DNA of 64,000 nt from Daldinia sp. FL1419 (taxonomy: Eukaryota; Ascomycota; Sordariomycetes; Xylariales; Hypoxylaceae). The position numbers and the translations under genes are program-made. Below are positions 10,851-22,677 of the stretch, in pieces. The stretch lies in assembly GCA_025201765.1 (NCBI GenBank), contig MU623399.1:1-64000 (forward strand), given 5' to 3'. The notes beneath the pieces are model-generated. The model made no database searches. It was given only the letters and a program-made list of their open reading frames with translations, and had not been told where the DNA came from. Each line of letters starts with the position of its first letter. Within the stretch, counting starts at the first letter, position 1.

Positions 10851-13800
10851 GTCGATTCCTTTTGTTTGACCTCTTGGGGTGGTGTTTTTGATACGATCTA
10901 GAGTGAAACCGTAGATATCTGATTAAATAAGAACGGTTCGAAGTAGGCGGAAGCCTTCAAATATATCTTCAACTCTAGATGGCTGTGCTTTCGACGGGAA
11001 ACGGCACAAGTGATTGTGGGGAGCCTGGGGCGACACCGATTCGACCGATTGACGTATGGAGCCACCGTAGCATGACGTCGACGTAACTAGGGTTGTCTGT
11101 TTATCTACGATTCTTGATTGAGATGTCCAGGGGTTTGATAGGATAGTCAAGATGATGAAAGATGATGAATTCCGGGGTAACACGAATGATCTGTTGACTA
11201 CGGAGCTCTGGCAACTGAAAGGCCATCTCGGTCCGTATTGAGGTTACATCGAGTTGCATCGATTTTAGGGAGCTGCCGTCAGCAGCTTAAGCTGTTGTCT
11301 ATCATCTCTCGAACTATCGGTATTGACGTATGCACAGCAGAACCTGGGCGTTTCAGCTAAATTGAATCCGGAAGCTCCCGAAGGAAATGATTGGACGCGT
11401 TGAATACGAGTCCGACTAACTACCTAGGTAGCTGTAGTCTTCGCATCTCGCATCTCGCATCTCAGTCTATTGTCAGTCTATTGTCAAACGAGACACCCGA
11501 GGTCCCGAAGATGAAGGGAAACGCCTCTTCGAACCGTGAAAGAGCCAAACAAGGGAGGACAAATATGGCATGATACGTTGCTGGAATCGGTACAATATCC
11601 TTCAGTCCCCTTGCTTGACGATTTGTCCCTCAGCTTACCAATAGTTACTCCGCCGCTCTGCACAAAGCTTTAAAAGTCCGTATCTTCGTATTGATACAGT
11701 ATATTTAACATGAACACTGTGTATCAACACCACATGGACCACTCTGCTAAGTGTCCTGTCCTGCCTGTCAGCCACCCCAAAGTACATATCGAGATCACTC
11801 GCGTTCTTTTACGTAATCTTGATGGTTACGCTTTTATTGAGATGATGGACGAAGAATGGGTAATCCGGCGGCGTATCCAGTTAGCATACGCGTGCCATCC
11901 TGCTCAGGGTTGCCCACCAGCCAAGCGTCCTTAAACGTTCTAAGAGCCCTTTTGTGAATTACATCAGTCTAATCTTCTAGAGAATATTCAGTCGGCGAAC
12001 AATCGGTGCCACAGGACCTCTGATATCCCAAATACTCGACGCGTGCGCTTATTGCTAACCGTATAATTCAACGTCCTCGGCGTATCTGAGGCTCCATACC
12101 AACCTATAACGACGATGATGGCGATCATGATATATTTTACGAAGGGCATGGAAGCCGTCTGGCTGCCTAATTAACTTTATACTGTGATACCTGAGAACGC
12201 GTCGATGGCGCGAGGCACGGCTAACTTGTCTCGCCAATTGCGCTATACTAACCCATAAGCATTTCATGAATGCCCGTTGTAGTTAGATAACTTCAATCCC
12301 TCTGTGTCGTTCGCCTCCTATAGCCAAATCAGACATGGGCGACTGACATATCTATCAGAGAAGCCTCGCCGCTACGTATCACGATGTACGGTCCCTTTTC
12401 TTACGCTTGAACGGAAGGACTCGTAGGGTTACATGGAGGGGTGGCGAGATACTTAAGCATGCAAGGCGGATAGTAAAAGGCTCGGTGAGCGTGAAGCGTT
12501 TTGCACTTCCAAATCCTACGATTGAAATCTACGCTCGGAGATAAACCCTGGTAGTGCCAAGGAGATATATGACCGACCGGCGAAAGAGGAGACTCGGCGT
12601 ACGGAGCTGTAGTAAGAAGTTTAAACATAATTCGGCCTAGCCTTGGCCAGTCGTTGCTATCTGAGGCCATACATATAATTTCCTTCATGCAGCACGCCAT
12701 TCTATGTGGCAACATGCGAGTAAGCGCCTTTTTGCTAACGAAACAATAGCTTCAAGACACAAAGACCGTCGTCTGTCGAGGGTGCCGACGAGGTAACGCG
12801 GGCCGTGGTAGCGAATTTTACCTAGATTCCCCGGATCGTTAGCAAAGAGACAAGAACCCAAAGCCTCTGACAAGCCCATGTCCAAAAATTAGTGCATCAG
12901 AAATGCCCTATCCTCTGGCCTAGAGCGCCCCCTTTCCTTTTTCCTATTATCATCAGATAAGGCGTAATGATGCAACTGTTGATAAAGCCACCTGACCTTT
13001 CTTGGATATCGCGCTTGCTCAGCCGCACATGTCGTACTCCGCGAGATGGATTGCGTTGTTTTCAAGCCAAGATATAGCAGCCCTACCCGTCAGCAGCCAA
13101 GGGTAGTTCACAGGCCGCCACAGCTCTTATTCTATTTCCTACCGATCGTTACTACTAGCAGATGGTAATGCCGTTAGCTTCACAAATGTATTGTGTTTAA
13201 GCTTAGTCGAGAATACCATAGCATGATACTCTTATAAATCGGGTATAACACCTTAAACTTGAGAATAATTCTGTATATACCAAATATCCTACGGGAATCT
13301 TGACAGCATCGGCGTCATGGGACAGTTTGGATGCGTGTGTTTCAGCAAAGACCAACCGCGTCTTGAGCACTGTCGTCGGGCGCTTATAGTGAAGTTCATC
13401 GGGCCCCACGAGTGAAATGCGCCCTCGTTCCCCGATCGAAGCCAGCGCATTCGGCTAATCTGATATGTCCCTCGTGGCTGTGCGAGATTAGTTGATTTTT
13501 TTCTGGCCCTTCTTGACCTACGCATACGCCTTAGATTAACAACACGCTGGCTAGACTGTGGTCCTTTGTATGGGTACTGTCCGCCGAGTGCTGAGCCACC
13601 GATGCCCCGGTCAGGGGCCGTCTCGGCGCCAGCCAGCTGAATGGGTTGACGGCTTAAGCATACGTCGAATCTGCTTAATTCGAATTACTTAGTCTTCGCC
13701 CGGGTGTATTTGTGTAAATTGGAAACTTTGGTATTCCAAGAATTACATATCTTGTTTCTATTTGCCAATCAATCCGCCCAACAATTCCGCGATGGCATCA

Positions 13801-13922
13801 TGAGACCTCATCCTTATTATAAAATATGATAACCCTCGGGATAACTGCGAACCATCATTTGTCTAGCTACTCCGTTACCAACACATTCCAACACTACAAC
13901 AGCCTACACGCAACTTTTGGTG
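10851..13922. other. 3-kb intergenic stretch, no gene recognised
   Basis: Several frames of 60-100 codons occur on both strands, but none has a recognisable domain or signal peptide, or joins to a neighbour through good splice sites. The base composition is ordinary, unlike the RIP blocks. Confidence 0.5.
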
Positions 13923-16368
13923 ATGAATTTACTCCAAAATCTAACATGGCTTTCTTTCATACTGTTACATCCGGCCAAGGGTCAACGGGACTTCCGCAAC
14001 TCATCAACTGACCTTGCTCCTATCTACCAACCTTACTTTACAAGCCTTCGACAGATTCCTGCGATCTTTAACCCAGCTCTTGGAGGACAGGATTGGGGCA
14101 TGTGTTGTAACTTGGTTGTTAACGAAAGTCTCTTCATCGAAAACGACACGCTTTATGTCAGACCTGGGCAGACCTTCTTCACAGGCACAATAGATGACCT
14201 AGAAGAATTTCCACGATTTCCATGTGGTGCAAAATTCAATGGCACCCTATCAGCGCCTCACCAGCAATTCTGGATGCCTTACTCGTGGTGCTACGACCAC
14301 TGTCCCGGATGGCCTGTTACAAAGGCGAGTGACTTTGGGAAATGGCTGAAACCCTTGATTTCTTTTATACTTCCGTCGTTGATCTTTTGCCTAAATGTCC
14401 CCCGTCGTCGGCGCCTTGATCTACCAGTTAGATTATTCTCCGGTGTTTCTTTCGATATATCGAATCTCCCCCTGCTTGTCCTCAAGGTCCCGTTTGCTTC
14501 ATTAACTGTTACCTTGGATATTATTATATGGACGTGCGTCGTATTATCGATTGCCGGCCCGATGGTCACATCGGGTATTTATGAGGCGCTTCTTGACGCT
14601 CGGGTTGTGTCCTATCTAGAAAGCCGCAAGAATGAAAACTCTCTTTCGGCTAGGGAAAAAGCCCACACTCTCCTTTCAGTCCTGATTGGTAACCTGGACA
14701 TACAAGCTTGGCGCTCCAGTACCTTATTCGTACATAGTATTCCTGGGGGCGTCTCCCAAAGAAGGCCTGATGCCCAAATCACGGAAGCACATATCGAACC
14801 GAATATAGGAATTCAACGCCCGTTTGAATTAACGACGCTAAACTACTCTCACGATACAATCCCTTTGAATGCCTCCACTAGAGTAGTCTCAGCAGGGAGG
14901 TTTAGACAGTTGTCCTATAGCGTTCAACAACGTCGAAGCATTGTTGCGATGAAATCGCGGCTACTAGCTATGCTGGATTCGCAAATTAGCTTCGGCACTT
15001 CGGTTGGAGCGCCAGTTTTGTTTTACATCGCGTCTTTCATATGGTCAGTGTACGAAGTTCGAGAGGAGTTGGGTTCCTAGTAAGTCGTACCCTATATGAG
15101 GTATTTATGTCTCTCATCTCCCAAACGCTAATATATGAGAATAGTGTGACAGCGCATCAATTGGCCGCGGGAATGTTTTGGATGACGATACCCCACGTTG
15201 CCCTTGTTAGCTGCCTTCTCCTGGCCGGGAACAATCCGAACATCTGGCAAAATGCCGTTGCTGAATCCCTACTCGCCCCCGACCCATTTACGCCCACGAA
15301 CTCCTCAAGGTTAGAAGATACCGATCCAGAATCGAATATCAGCGGTGTTTCAAGCCCAGAGAGCGTAGAGACCTCGAGGGATCCTAAAACGATCAGATAC
15401 GCTAGATCGGTTATATCGACGTTCATGAATCGAATCTTTGGCTTGGCTTATAAGGAGTCCAGGTTTAAGCCAGTATGGATGTGGAATAGGGGATCTAATA
15501 AGGCCATGTGGATCGCGAAGCTTGGTGATGAATATCCATATCTTCGTTATATGCGGGAAGAAGTTCTCGATCAAAATTTTAAAAAAGACCTTTGGACGTC
15601 GGGATTTTATGGCTTTATCCTTTACTTTATACCGACGTTCTTCAGCGTATTGGTCAGGTATCGTCTTGACATCTACCCTCTATGATCGCTTGCTAATTTT
15701 ATTCGAGTTATACTACCCCTCAACCCGGATTTAGCTGCCGCTCTCTTATCTTATTTGCCTACTGTATATCTCAATTGTTCCTTCAGCTGTTATGGCTATT
15801 ACGATGGTATTTCTCTAAGCGCGGTCAACGTAAAGGTACCAGTCATCTATGGTATAAGCTGGCAAAGTCAACCTCGATCTACCTGTGGTACTTGATGTTT
15901 TTATTCGGTGTTTTTCTTGGCACTTTTACCAGCGTTGGTGGGACGAGTAAGCCAGCAACGACAAGAAATACTTACCTCATTATATGAAATACTGACTACC
16001 ATCTAGTATTCGTACTCACAAATGTCTTGACCAATTGTTTCTGTGCAATTCCAGTACGTCTACATGTGCATCAAGAGAGAGAAATGCTAATCCGACTACC
16101 CTCGCAGGCAAAGTATTGGTGGGACCGTTGGACGAATCCCAAAGCACTCATATTCGTTGATGACTCTACATGGGAACAGCTATACTATGCCGAAAAATGG
16201 TGGTTTCCAGCCGGGGTTGCCGGTGTTATATTTATGACGTTTGTGGCGTACATCGGATGGTGGTATCAGCGAAGTCTACGCCAACGCTATTGCGACTTGG
16301 TAGGTAATATCGACCATATTAACGAACGAAATAGATCTCAGAGAGGAAGGATCCGATGTGTCCATTGA
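13923..16368 (+). CDS. Polytopic membrane protein of an unnamed Pezizomycotina family, five exons
   Basis: Spliced exons 13923-15079, 15145-15657, 15735-15946, 16007-16053 and 16108-16368 give 729 aa in one frame; introns are 65, 77, 60 and 54 nt with good GT..AG and CTAAT/CTGAC branch sites. The last intron is in frame and its use is inferred from the NCFCAIPAKYWW join. The start is the ATG at 13923 because MNLLQNLTWLSFILLHPAKG works as a signal peptide. A Cys-containing extracellular part follows (DWGMCCN, SWCYDHCPGW). About eight or nine hydrophobic helices come next, with the family signatures SLIFCLNVPRRRR and MTIPHVALVSCLLLAGNNPN. I remember this layout from many hypothetical fungal proteins with no assigned role, so none is given. 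No lesion is seen. Confidence 0.75.
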
Positions 16369-17704
16369 TCGTACCTGAGAGGCCGGCGCCGACTCAATTC
16401 GTAATGCCTAATGCGAGGGGCTTAGTACCCTAGAGAGTCTTCTCCCTGCTGTTATTTTATACTGAGCTACTTAGGGTATATAACATATAAAATTCCTACC
16501 TTTGATCTTAGTTCCCAAGCGATCAACCCATGAAAGAGAATTAATCACGATGCTGACATAGCCGGCGACTAGACTATACAAGAACATAGAACATAACGAT
16601 ATTGGGTACCTCTTGACACTTGAAGAGAACGGCGGCGGAGTCGTGTGCTTAACTCTGGGATTCTCGGGCATCTCTAATCCTAGTGACAGCGCACGAACTC
16701 GAGCAAGTGACATGATCGGTCTTCTCCAGTGCTGTAATTACCCACCACCTATCCAACACTTACTTCTACGTCTTACGTACTAAAGAGTATACTTGCTATC
16801 ATTGAACTACTCCTGCTTGCGCATCGCCACGATCTGATGTTTTACAGCTGCAATTAAGTGCCTAGGAGATAGCTATAAGAATCTTTAGCCATTCGATTGG
16901 ATTATATAAACTACCCGTCGGCTGGACTCTCTAGAGAAAGTATTCTTAGCTGATCGGATTCGGTCCACGGTGAATAGCGTCAAGCTCCGAATACATAGCC
17001 AATATGTACCGCGCTCCGAATGCCGATCGGGGCCTAACTTTTTACGGAATTCTCTCTCGTGAAGAGGGGAATCCGGTTCGCCCTCATCTAAATCGGATAG
17101 TTTCTTTCGTGACGTTGAGTAGTAAATATCACGTTTAGAGAAGTTGTGATTGTCTGGCTAGCGTAATATGTGAAAGTTGGAGGAATGCGATATTGTATTG
17201 CTAACTACAGGGATAAAGAGGCAATAAAGTCGTAGAGAGGGTAAATAGGAGAACACTTTGGTAAGTAGCTCTATGATGCTGTTTTCTGTGTCGGCTTTGA
17301 GGTTGCTATTCCTAGGAGGCACGGCTAGAGTGGATGTTGGTGTTGGGTAAAAGGTACCTACGAAAGGCCCAGCTTGGTTGGAGTTACGAATAAGAATCTG
17401 TTGGCTAATTGTTGAAGACGTAAGAGTTTGGAATTAGGTAGTAACCTCCTTGGGTATGAGATTGGTAGGTAGATACTCAGGCTGCCAACCAAGTACTTAC
17501 CTTATATGAAAGAGATCTATGAGCTAGGGTTTGATGTACCGGAAGCTACAATATACATGGTTGGGTTAAGAAATACAGCCCTCTTCTACACAGTAGATAT
17601 AACTATAATAGATAATAGAAAATGAAGGCATCTGAGCATGGTATTGCGCGAGGTTACTGATAGGTAGGTAGCTAGCCCGGAAACGTTGATATTCCTTTAG
17701 TCGC
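16369..17704. other. Intergenic, nothing recognised
   Basis: No coding-like frame. It includes CCAACC/GGTTGG segments (about 17265-17500) and a few TAGGTAGG tetranucleotide runs near 17465 and 17660, which also occur elsewhere in the window. Confidence 0.4.
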
Positions 17705-18699
17705 CTAAGGCAGCCTAAACCCTCCGTCCACTATCAAATCCACGCCTGATACGAAGCGTCAGTAATAGTAAAAAGTCGACATGTGTGAAAACTAACCTGT
17801 TACGTAGCTGCTTGCATCGCTAGCCAAGAAAACGTATGCCCCTTTGAGCTCGGATGGTTTGCAAAACCTACGACCGGGAATCATTCCTATCCACTGACTC
17901 CTCCACTCTTTGGGGTGGACGTCGAGCACTATACAACTGTTAGAGATGGCACTGCTACTATTGTGTTACCATTCAAGACTTACTTTCTGTCTCAATGTAG
18001 CCCTGTATGACCCGTGGTTAGCATAGAGTTGACCCGAGGTCTAGATAGATGACGTACCGGCGAAACAATGTTAACCCTTGCGAAATCCACCCATTCCACG
18101 GCCAAGGACTTTCCAAAATGGACGAGTGCAGCTTTGCTCGCGTTGTAAACGGCTTGATTTTGGGGGATGTTGACGAGCGCTGCAGACACGGAGCCGGTAA
18201 ATATAATGGAGGCCCGATGTGGTTGTCCATCTGCCTTGGACTGCTTCTCAAACACGCGAGCGGCAGCCTGCGCTGTCCAGAAGGCGCCGTTGACGTTGAT
18301 ATCAAAAATTTCACGGAACTTGTCCTCTTTGTAATCTAGAGCTGCAATGTTGGCCGTGACACCCGCATTTGCTACGAGAATGTCTAGCCGGCCACCGCCT
18401 ACCTCCTTGGCGACCGCATTCACGACGGCTTCTATTTCAGCCTGCGAGCGCACGTCACACTTATATGCTTTGACCAGCCGCCCCTCGTTGGCGGAAGATA
18501 TTTGCGCAGCTACCTCGTCTGCTTGCTTCGGCGACGTGCTTGAATAAGTAATGGCCACTTTGGCACCAGCCTCGCAAAGTCCCCGTGCAACTTCGAGGCC
18601 GATTCCCCGGCACCCTCCGGTGACTAGAGCAGTCTTGCCGGCGAGGGCGAAGTGCGACAGCACCGGGGCGTCCGGGTTAGGATGAGGCGCGAGAACCAT
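17705..18699 (-). CDS. SDR-family NAD(P)-dependent reductase (sorbose reductase/mannitol dehydrogenase-like)
   Basis: Four exons on the minus strand, 18699-18058, 18002-17984, 17928-17797 and 17745-17705, give 277 aa. The exon 2 junctions restore the SDR motif SPGYIETEM. The N-terminal Rossmann motif TGGCRGIG (about residues 27-34), NAG (VANAGV), a Ser in TGSVSAA and YNASK carry the cofactor-binding and catalytic Ser-Tyr-Lys residues. The C-terminus, YVTGVDLIVDGGFRLP, is the usual SDR end. The N-terminal extension (MVLAPHPNPDAPVLSHFALAGK) resembles fungal sorbose reductases, NADP-mannitol dehydrogenases and xylulose reductases, so a polyol or ketose reduction in the cytosol is likely but the substrate is inferred. 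Exon 2 has only 19 nt. No neighbours suggest a pathway. Confidence 0.85.
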
Positions 18700-20078
18700 T
18701 TTGAAGATAGATCAAAAGTAGATGACGAGGTAGTTACGAGGTAGGTAGTTACGAGATCTATGAGACTCGAGATAGTGTAATGAAACTTAAATACGTAGGG
18801 GGGTCCAGACTCCAGAGTTCCGGCACACTATTCTAACCTACCTAGGGGTTGAGGGGACGACAACTGTCGGGTACGTACCCCACATGTATATTAACCTAGG
18901 TAACCGTTAGATTCCAAGCCTACGAGAGCTTCCTCCAGGGAACTTACCCAATACAACACACATCACAATGGAATCCCGACAGCAGCCTTAGAAGCGCTCG
19001 GCTCGCATTGGTGCGGAGACTGGATCACATCGCACCGAACTGTAGACTACTGGGCAGACTATTTGATCCTCTCCAATCAGATGAAGCATACACCGAAACG
19101 GCTATCGGAGAGAGTGGGACTGGGGAAACCCTCTTTGAAGTTCTCCTCACTAATAAAGTGGCACCGCAGTCGAGTAGGTAACCATACGGAAGTCCAGAAT
19201 AGGAATAGCGATGAATAGTGGCGGCTGCCTCAGCTTCTACTGTGCTAACCTAGTATTGACGAGGGCACAGCTTGGGACTTGCCTAATGGTATATCCTCAT
19301 GGCTGGCGGATGAATACCGTGCATGTGTATAGCTACCTAGTAGGTAGGTAGAGAGTTATTTCTCCCGTGAGTACCCGGTCAGCTCCGCCTGCTGATTACG
19401 ACTTTCCCCACGTTTCGGGCCCCGACGGCCTTCTTGGCTCCGGGAATCTTCGCGGCTGCTTGGCTTCTGACGCTGATCGGTCTGAAGTGAAGCGCAAGAA
19501 CGATTCGTCTGATGGGAAGACCGAGGGGTTCACCGGAACGAATGGTGTTTATTACTTATTTAACGAAATTTCTAGACTTGACTTTATTATCGCTGCATCT
19601 AGAGATGAGATCGTCGATCTCCGTCACCACGTTGCGTCGACGTAACGTACTAAATGCACATATAGCGAGCCTCAGCGTGCTTCTATCATTGCTAACGCAT
19701 ATGCTTTATCGGATTCCGGCTTGTCCGGGCCCGCTTATACATCCGTTTCACATCTCGGATACGGTATACCGCACGGTCCTCTTCGCATTGGGCCGTTAAG
19801 GGTAGGTAGGCATCGGATCTCTGCACGCCAGCTAAACAGACAGCACTATCACGTTCCTGCAAGCACACGCATATTGCCCGTAAAATAAAAGACAGTTAAT
19901 ATTACAGGAGAGGGTCTATACTATGATAACGACTAGACTAATTTTTACTTCTTAAGATGGGATAAGTATGGTTCGTATAGTTAACGCATGATGATAACCG
20001 AATAGCTCTAATACCGAACTCCAAGATCGACAATTTAAGGAGGCTTATGGTTTTCTTTCCAGATTACGCCGTGTAAAA
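18700..20078. other. Intergenic, nothing supported
   Basis: Holds repeated TAGGTAGT/TACCTAG motifs near 18725-18745, 18838 and 19335-19350. A 92-codon plus-strand frame at 19367-19645 begins with GTG, has no recognisable domain and is not called. Confidence 0.4.
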
Positions 20079-21299
20079 TCACATTCTATATGCTTTGTAG
20101 CTGTTGTCGACCGGCTTGTGGTATTCCGACAGCCCCTTGTTCCAACGGACGAGCTTATCGGTAGACTCCGAGGCTGTCGGTTTGCTTGTTTCGTACATCG
20201 AGTCTAGCCTGTCTAGTGCATCGTCGTTGCCGCTGCCGCTGCCGTTGCGTCGCTTCCGCCAGACGCATCGGAGGATCAAGATAACGATGATAATAAGCAC
20301 CAGACCGCCGGCGCCTCCTGCAATGCCCGCAACGGCGGCGACAGGTAGGTTGCCAATCATTCCGTTGTTTCCGTTATCTACTGTCTGCGCTTGAGTGAGA
20401 GTATTGCTATTAGACTCGGCCATGGCGCTCGAAGCAGTGGTGGTGTCTTGCTGGGGTAGCTGCGTGGCCTGGGCCGCGGGAGGTGCGGATATTTGTGTTG
20501 GCGTGTCTAAGGCACTGCTAGTCGCCTCGGGGATGTTGAGGCTCGTAGCCACGCTTTCGAGGATAGAGCTAGGCGGTTTGGCGGTAGAGGCGGGAGGCTC
20601 GTTAGCAGAGTTAGACGGTTTGGTAGATGTCACTAAGGTCGTTGGCGGCGCTGCAGCAGTTGTAGGAATTGGTTTTTCCGAGGAGGGCGAAGGTGTTGTT
20701 GCTGGTGGCTTGGCGGCTGATGTCGTAGTCGATTCTGGACTGGCAGTAGGCTTCGATGCGTCGGAAGCCGCATCTGAGGTTGCATCTGGTGTCGTATCCG
20801 GAGTTGCGGCGTCGGTATTTTCAGCGGCGCCAGGATTGAGAGCAACTGCCGTAGTTTCGGGCAGCGTCGTAGGTAATTCTGCCGTAGAGGTCTTTACAGC
20901 ACTGGTGGTAGTGGGTTGCTGACGTTGTGGTTGTTCGTCGTCATCGCCATCTTCTTTGTCTTTGTCCTCGTCCTCGTCCTTGTCCTTGCCCTCACTGTTG
21001 CCCTCATCCCCGTCCTGGTCATCGTCATCCACATCGTCGTCATCATCCTTGGCTTTGGAACCTCCGGGCTTGGGTGTCACTCTTATTTCGTCGTCCAAGG
21101 TCGGAGTCGCACTCGCCGTCGCGGATGCGGTGGCTTCGTTATTAGCGTCAGAGGTAGTTCCCTGGTTTGCGTTCCCAGAATCTTCCGTCGGTGTTGCTAT
21201 CTGTGAACCCCGATCGTTGTCGCTGTCATTATTCCCACCCAAAAGACCACCGCCAAGTCCTCCCAAAGTATCACCCAAACCGCTCAAAAGACCAGCCAT
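20079..21299 (-). CDS. Single-pass membrane protein with acidic repeat and mucin-like ectodomain
   Basis: A single-exon 406-aa protein with four distinct parts. Residues 1-22 are Gly/Leu rich (MAGLLSGLGDTLGGLGGG) rather than a classical signal peptide. Residues about 80-125 form a strongly acidic tract of D/E with interspersed K (KDEDEDKDKEDGDDDE). Residues about 130-310 are a Ser/Thr/Pro/Ala-rich mucin-like region. One transmembrane helix (GGLVLIIIVILILRCVW) is followed by a basic stop-transfer KRR and a roughly 60-aa cytoplasmic tail with Tyr residues. This is the general plan of fungal wall-stress sensors or mucin-like receptors, but no WSC or other extracellular domain is present, so a sensor role is only a suggestion. 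The topology without a clear signal peptide is odd. Confidence 0.7.
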   Translation of the reverse strand: MAGLLSGLGDTLGGLGGGLLGGNNDSDNDRGSQIATPTEDSGNANQGTTSDANNEATASATASATPTLDDEIRVTPKPGGSKAKDDDDDVDDDDQDGDEGNSEGKDKDEDEDKDKEDGDDDEQPQRQQPTTTSAVKTSTAELPTTLPETTAVALNPGAAENTDAATPDTTPDATSDAASDASKPTASPESTTTSAAKPPATTPSPSSEKPIPTTAAAPPTTLVTSTKPSNSANEPPASTAKPPSSILESVATSLNIPEATSSALDTPTQISAPPAAQATQLPQQDTTTASSAMAESNSNTLTQAQTVDNGNNGMIGNLPVAAVAGIAGGAGGLVLIIIVILILRCVWRKRRNGSGSGNDDALDRLDSMYETSKPTASESTDKLVRWNKGLSEYHKPVDNSYKAYRM

Positions 21300-22677
21300 C
21301 TTGAAACGAAATTATAAAACAGAACACCAGGTTCAAAGAAAGGAATAATAGAAGAAGAAAAAACTCGTGCGATGCTATCTCCAGGACTCTCGCATCGACT
21401 ATTGTTGCTTAAGGCTTTGAATGAAGGTTAGAATACCTGGAAAGGTTTCCGTCTTGGAACCCAGGAAATGGGGACTTCATCCTGGAAGTATGAAAAGCAT
21501 CGCGCGCTAAGAACGCTGGGCACATTCCCGACAAACCCTCGGAAAAGGCTGGTCTGAAGTCATGATTTGATCTCTGGCACGGCCTCGGTTTCATGTTCCC
21601 TGGCAAAACCATCCCTAGATTGGTGTTTCGCGCCGAGAAGGGATTGATCTTCGCCTGATCCGCGCATTATAACCCCCCGGTTGAGGCGCTATGTTCAACA
21701 ATAGGCCCTGAATGGGACAACCATGGGTCTCCGTGGGCCATTGTGAGCCGCCATTAGGACCCCTGGCCGATCAAACACCATCAGGTATTTATGGGTCTAA
21801 TTCGTTTCTTCCACATCTTCTCAGCAGCCAGAGAGTTGTTGACTTTGTTTCTCAATGTGAAGAATAGCCCCTGCTTATCATGGGTATGCGACAACAACAT
21901 GGGTTGCGTACATACTATGTACGTAAGTCGGCTGTTGTCAACGTTGTCGGAATGGCGGCAAGTTTCGATCGAAGACCTTTTGCCTTGAGAATAGAGTTAT
22001 TTTTAAAAGTGATGTGTATTCCGCAGTAATCAGATACGAGGCTTATATCGAATATCCTTCGCATTCTTGTGCTACGTTTAGTCGTCTATGATGGGTTGTA
22101 TGTCGGGTTTTCAAGTCTTTCTTCGCATTGCACCAACTATGGTCGATACGCTACTTTCGTGCGAATAAACGCAACCTGATGTATCTGATCTATGATTTGA
22201 TCATATCTAGATCGCCGACAGCCCTTCAGCAACAATCGGATTTCGTTACCTATCGTAGCCTTTACCGCGGAGGCCTCTGGTCAATCTACGAGGGGCTTCT
22301 CTGTGGGGATCCCCACAGCGTAAGGTCGTTATTATTGCTCAACCATGTTTAATCTAAGATTTCTACGGCGGTAGGCAATGCTAAGTGGGAGGCTATGCGC
22401 TTAATTCCTCGAGACGCGATAGCCATACGTTTGTAGTCTATGAAATATCTTAATTTCTACAAGCTGATTTCATTTCGGGTCCTCCCATCATCCGAAATGT
22501 GCCTATTATGCGTGAAGACGGGTTTGATGTACGTAGAATTTAGTAAAGGCTTGTTGATGTATCCGTTGCCGAAGGATCGGCCTCGCCAAGGAGGCGTTTG
22601 AGATGGAGAGATGCTGGTATAGTTGACCGAAACAGCCGACCTATTCTACTCCGGATATCCATTGTTTCTTAATTCTA
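21300..22677. other. Intergenic, nothing recognised
   Basis: Only short scattered frames. The purine-rich piece upstream of 21350 is probably the 5' leader of the mucin-like gene. Confidence 0.4.

Noticed and set aside
11710..11934. 74-codon plus-strand frame with ATG
   Set aside because: Low-information sequence with no family, splice partners or promoter signals.
19367..19645. 92-codon plus-strand frame
   Set aside because: Begins with GTG, no ATG near the start and no recognisable domain.
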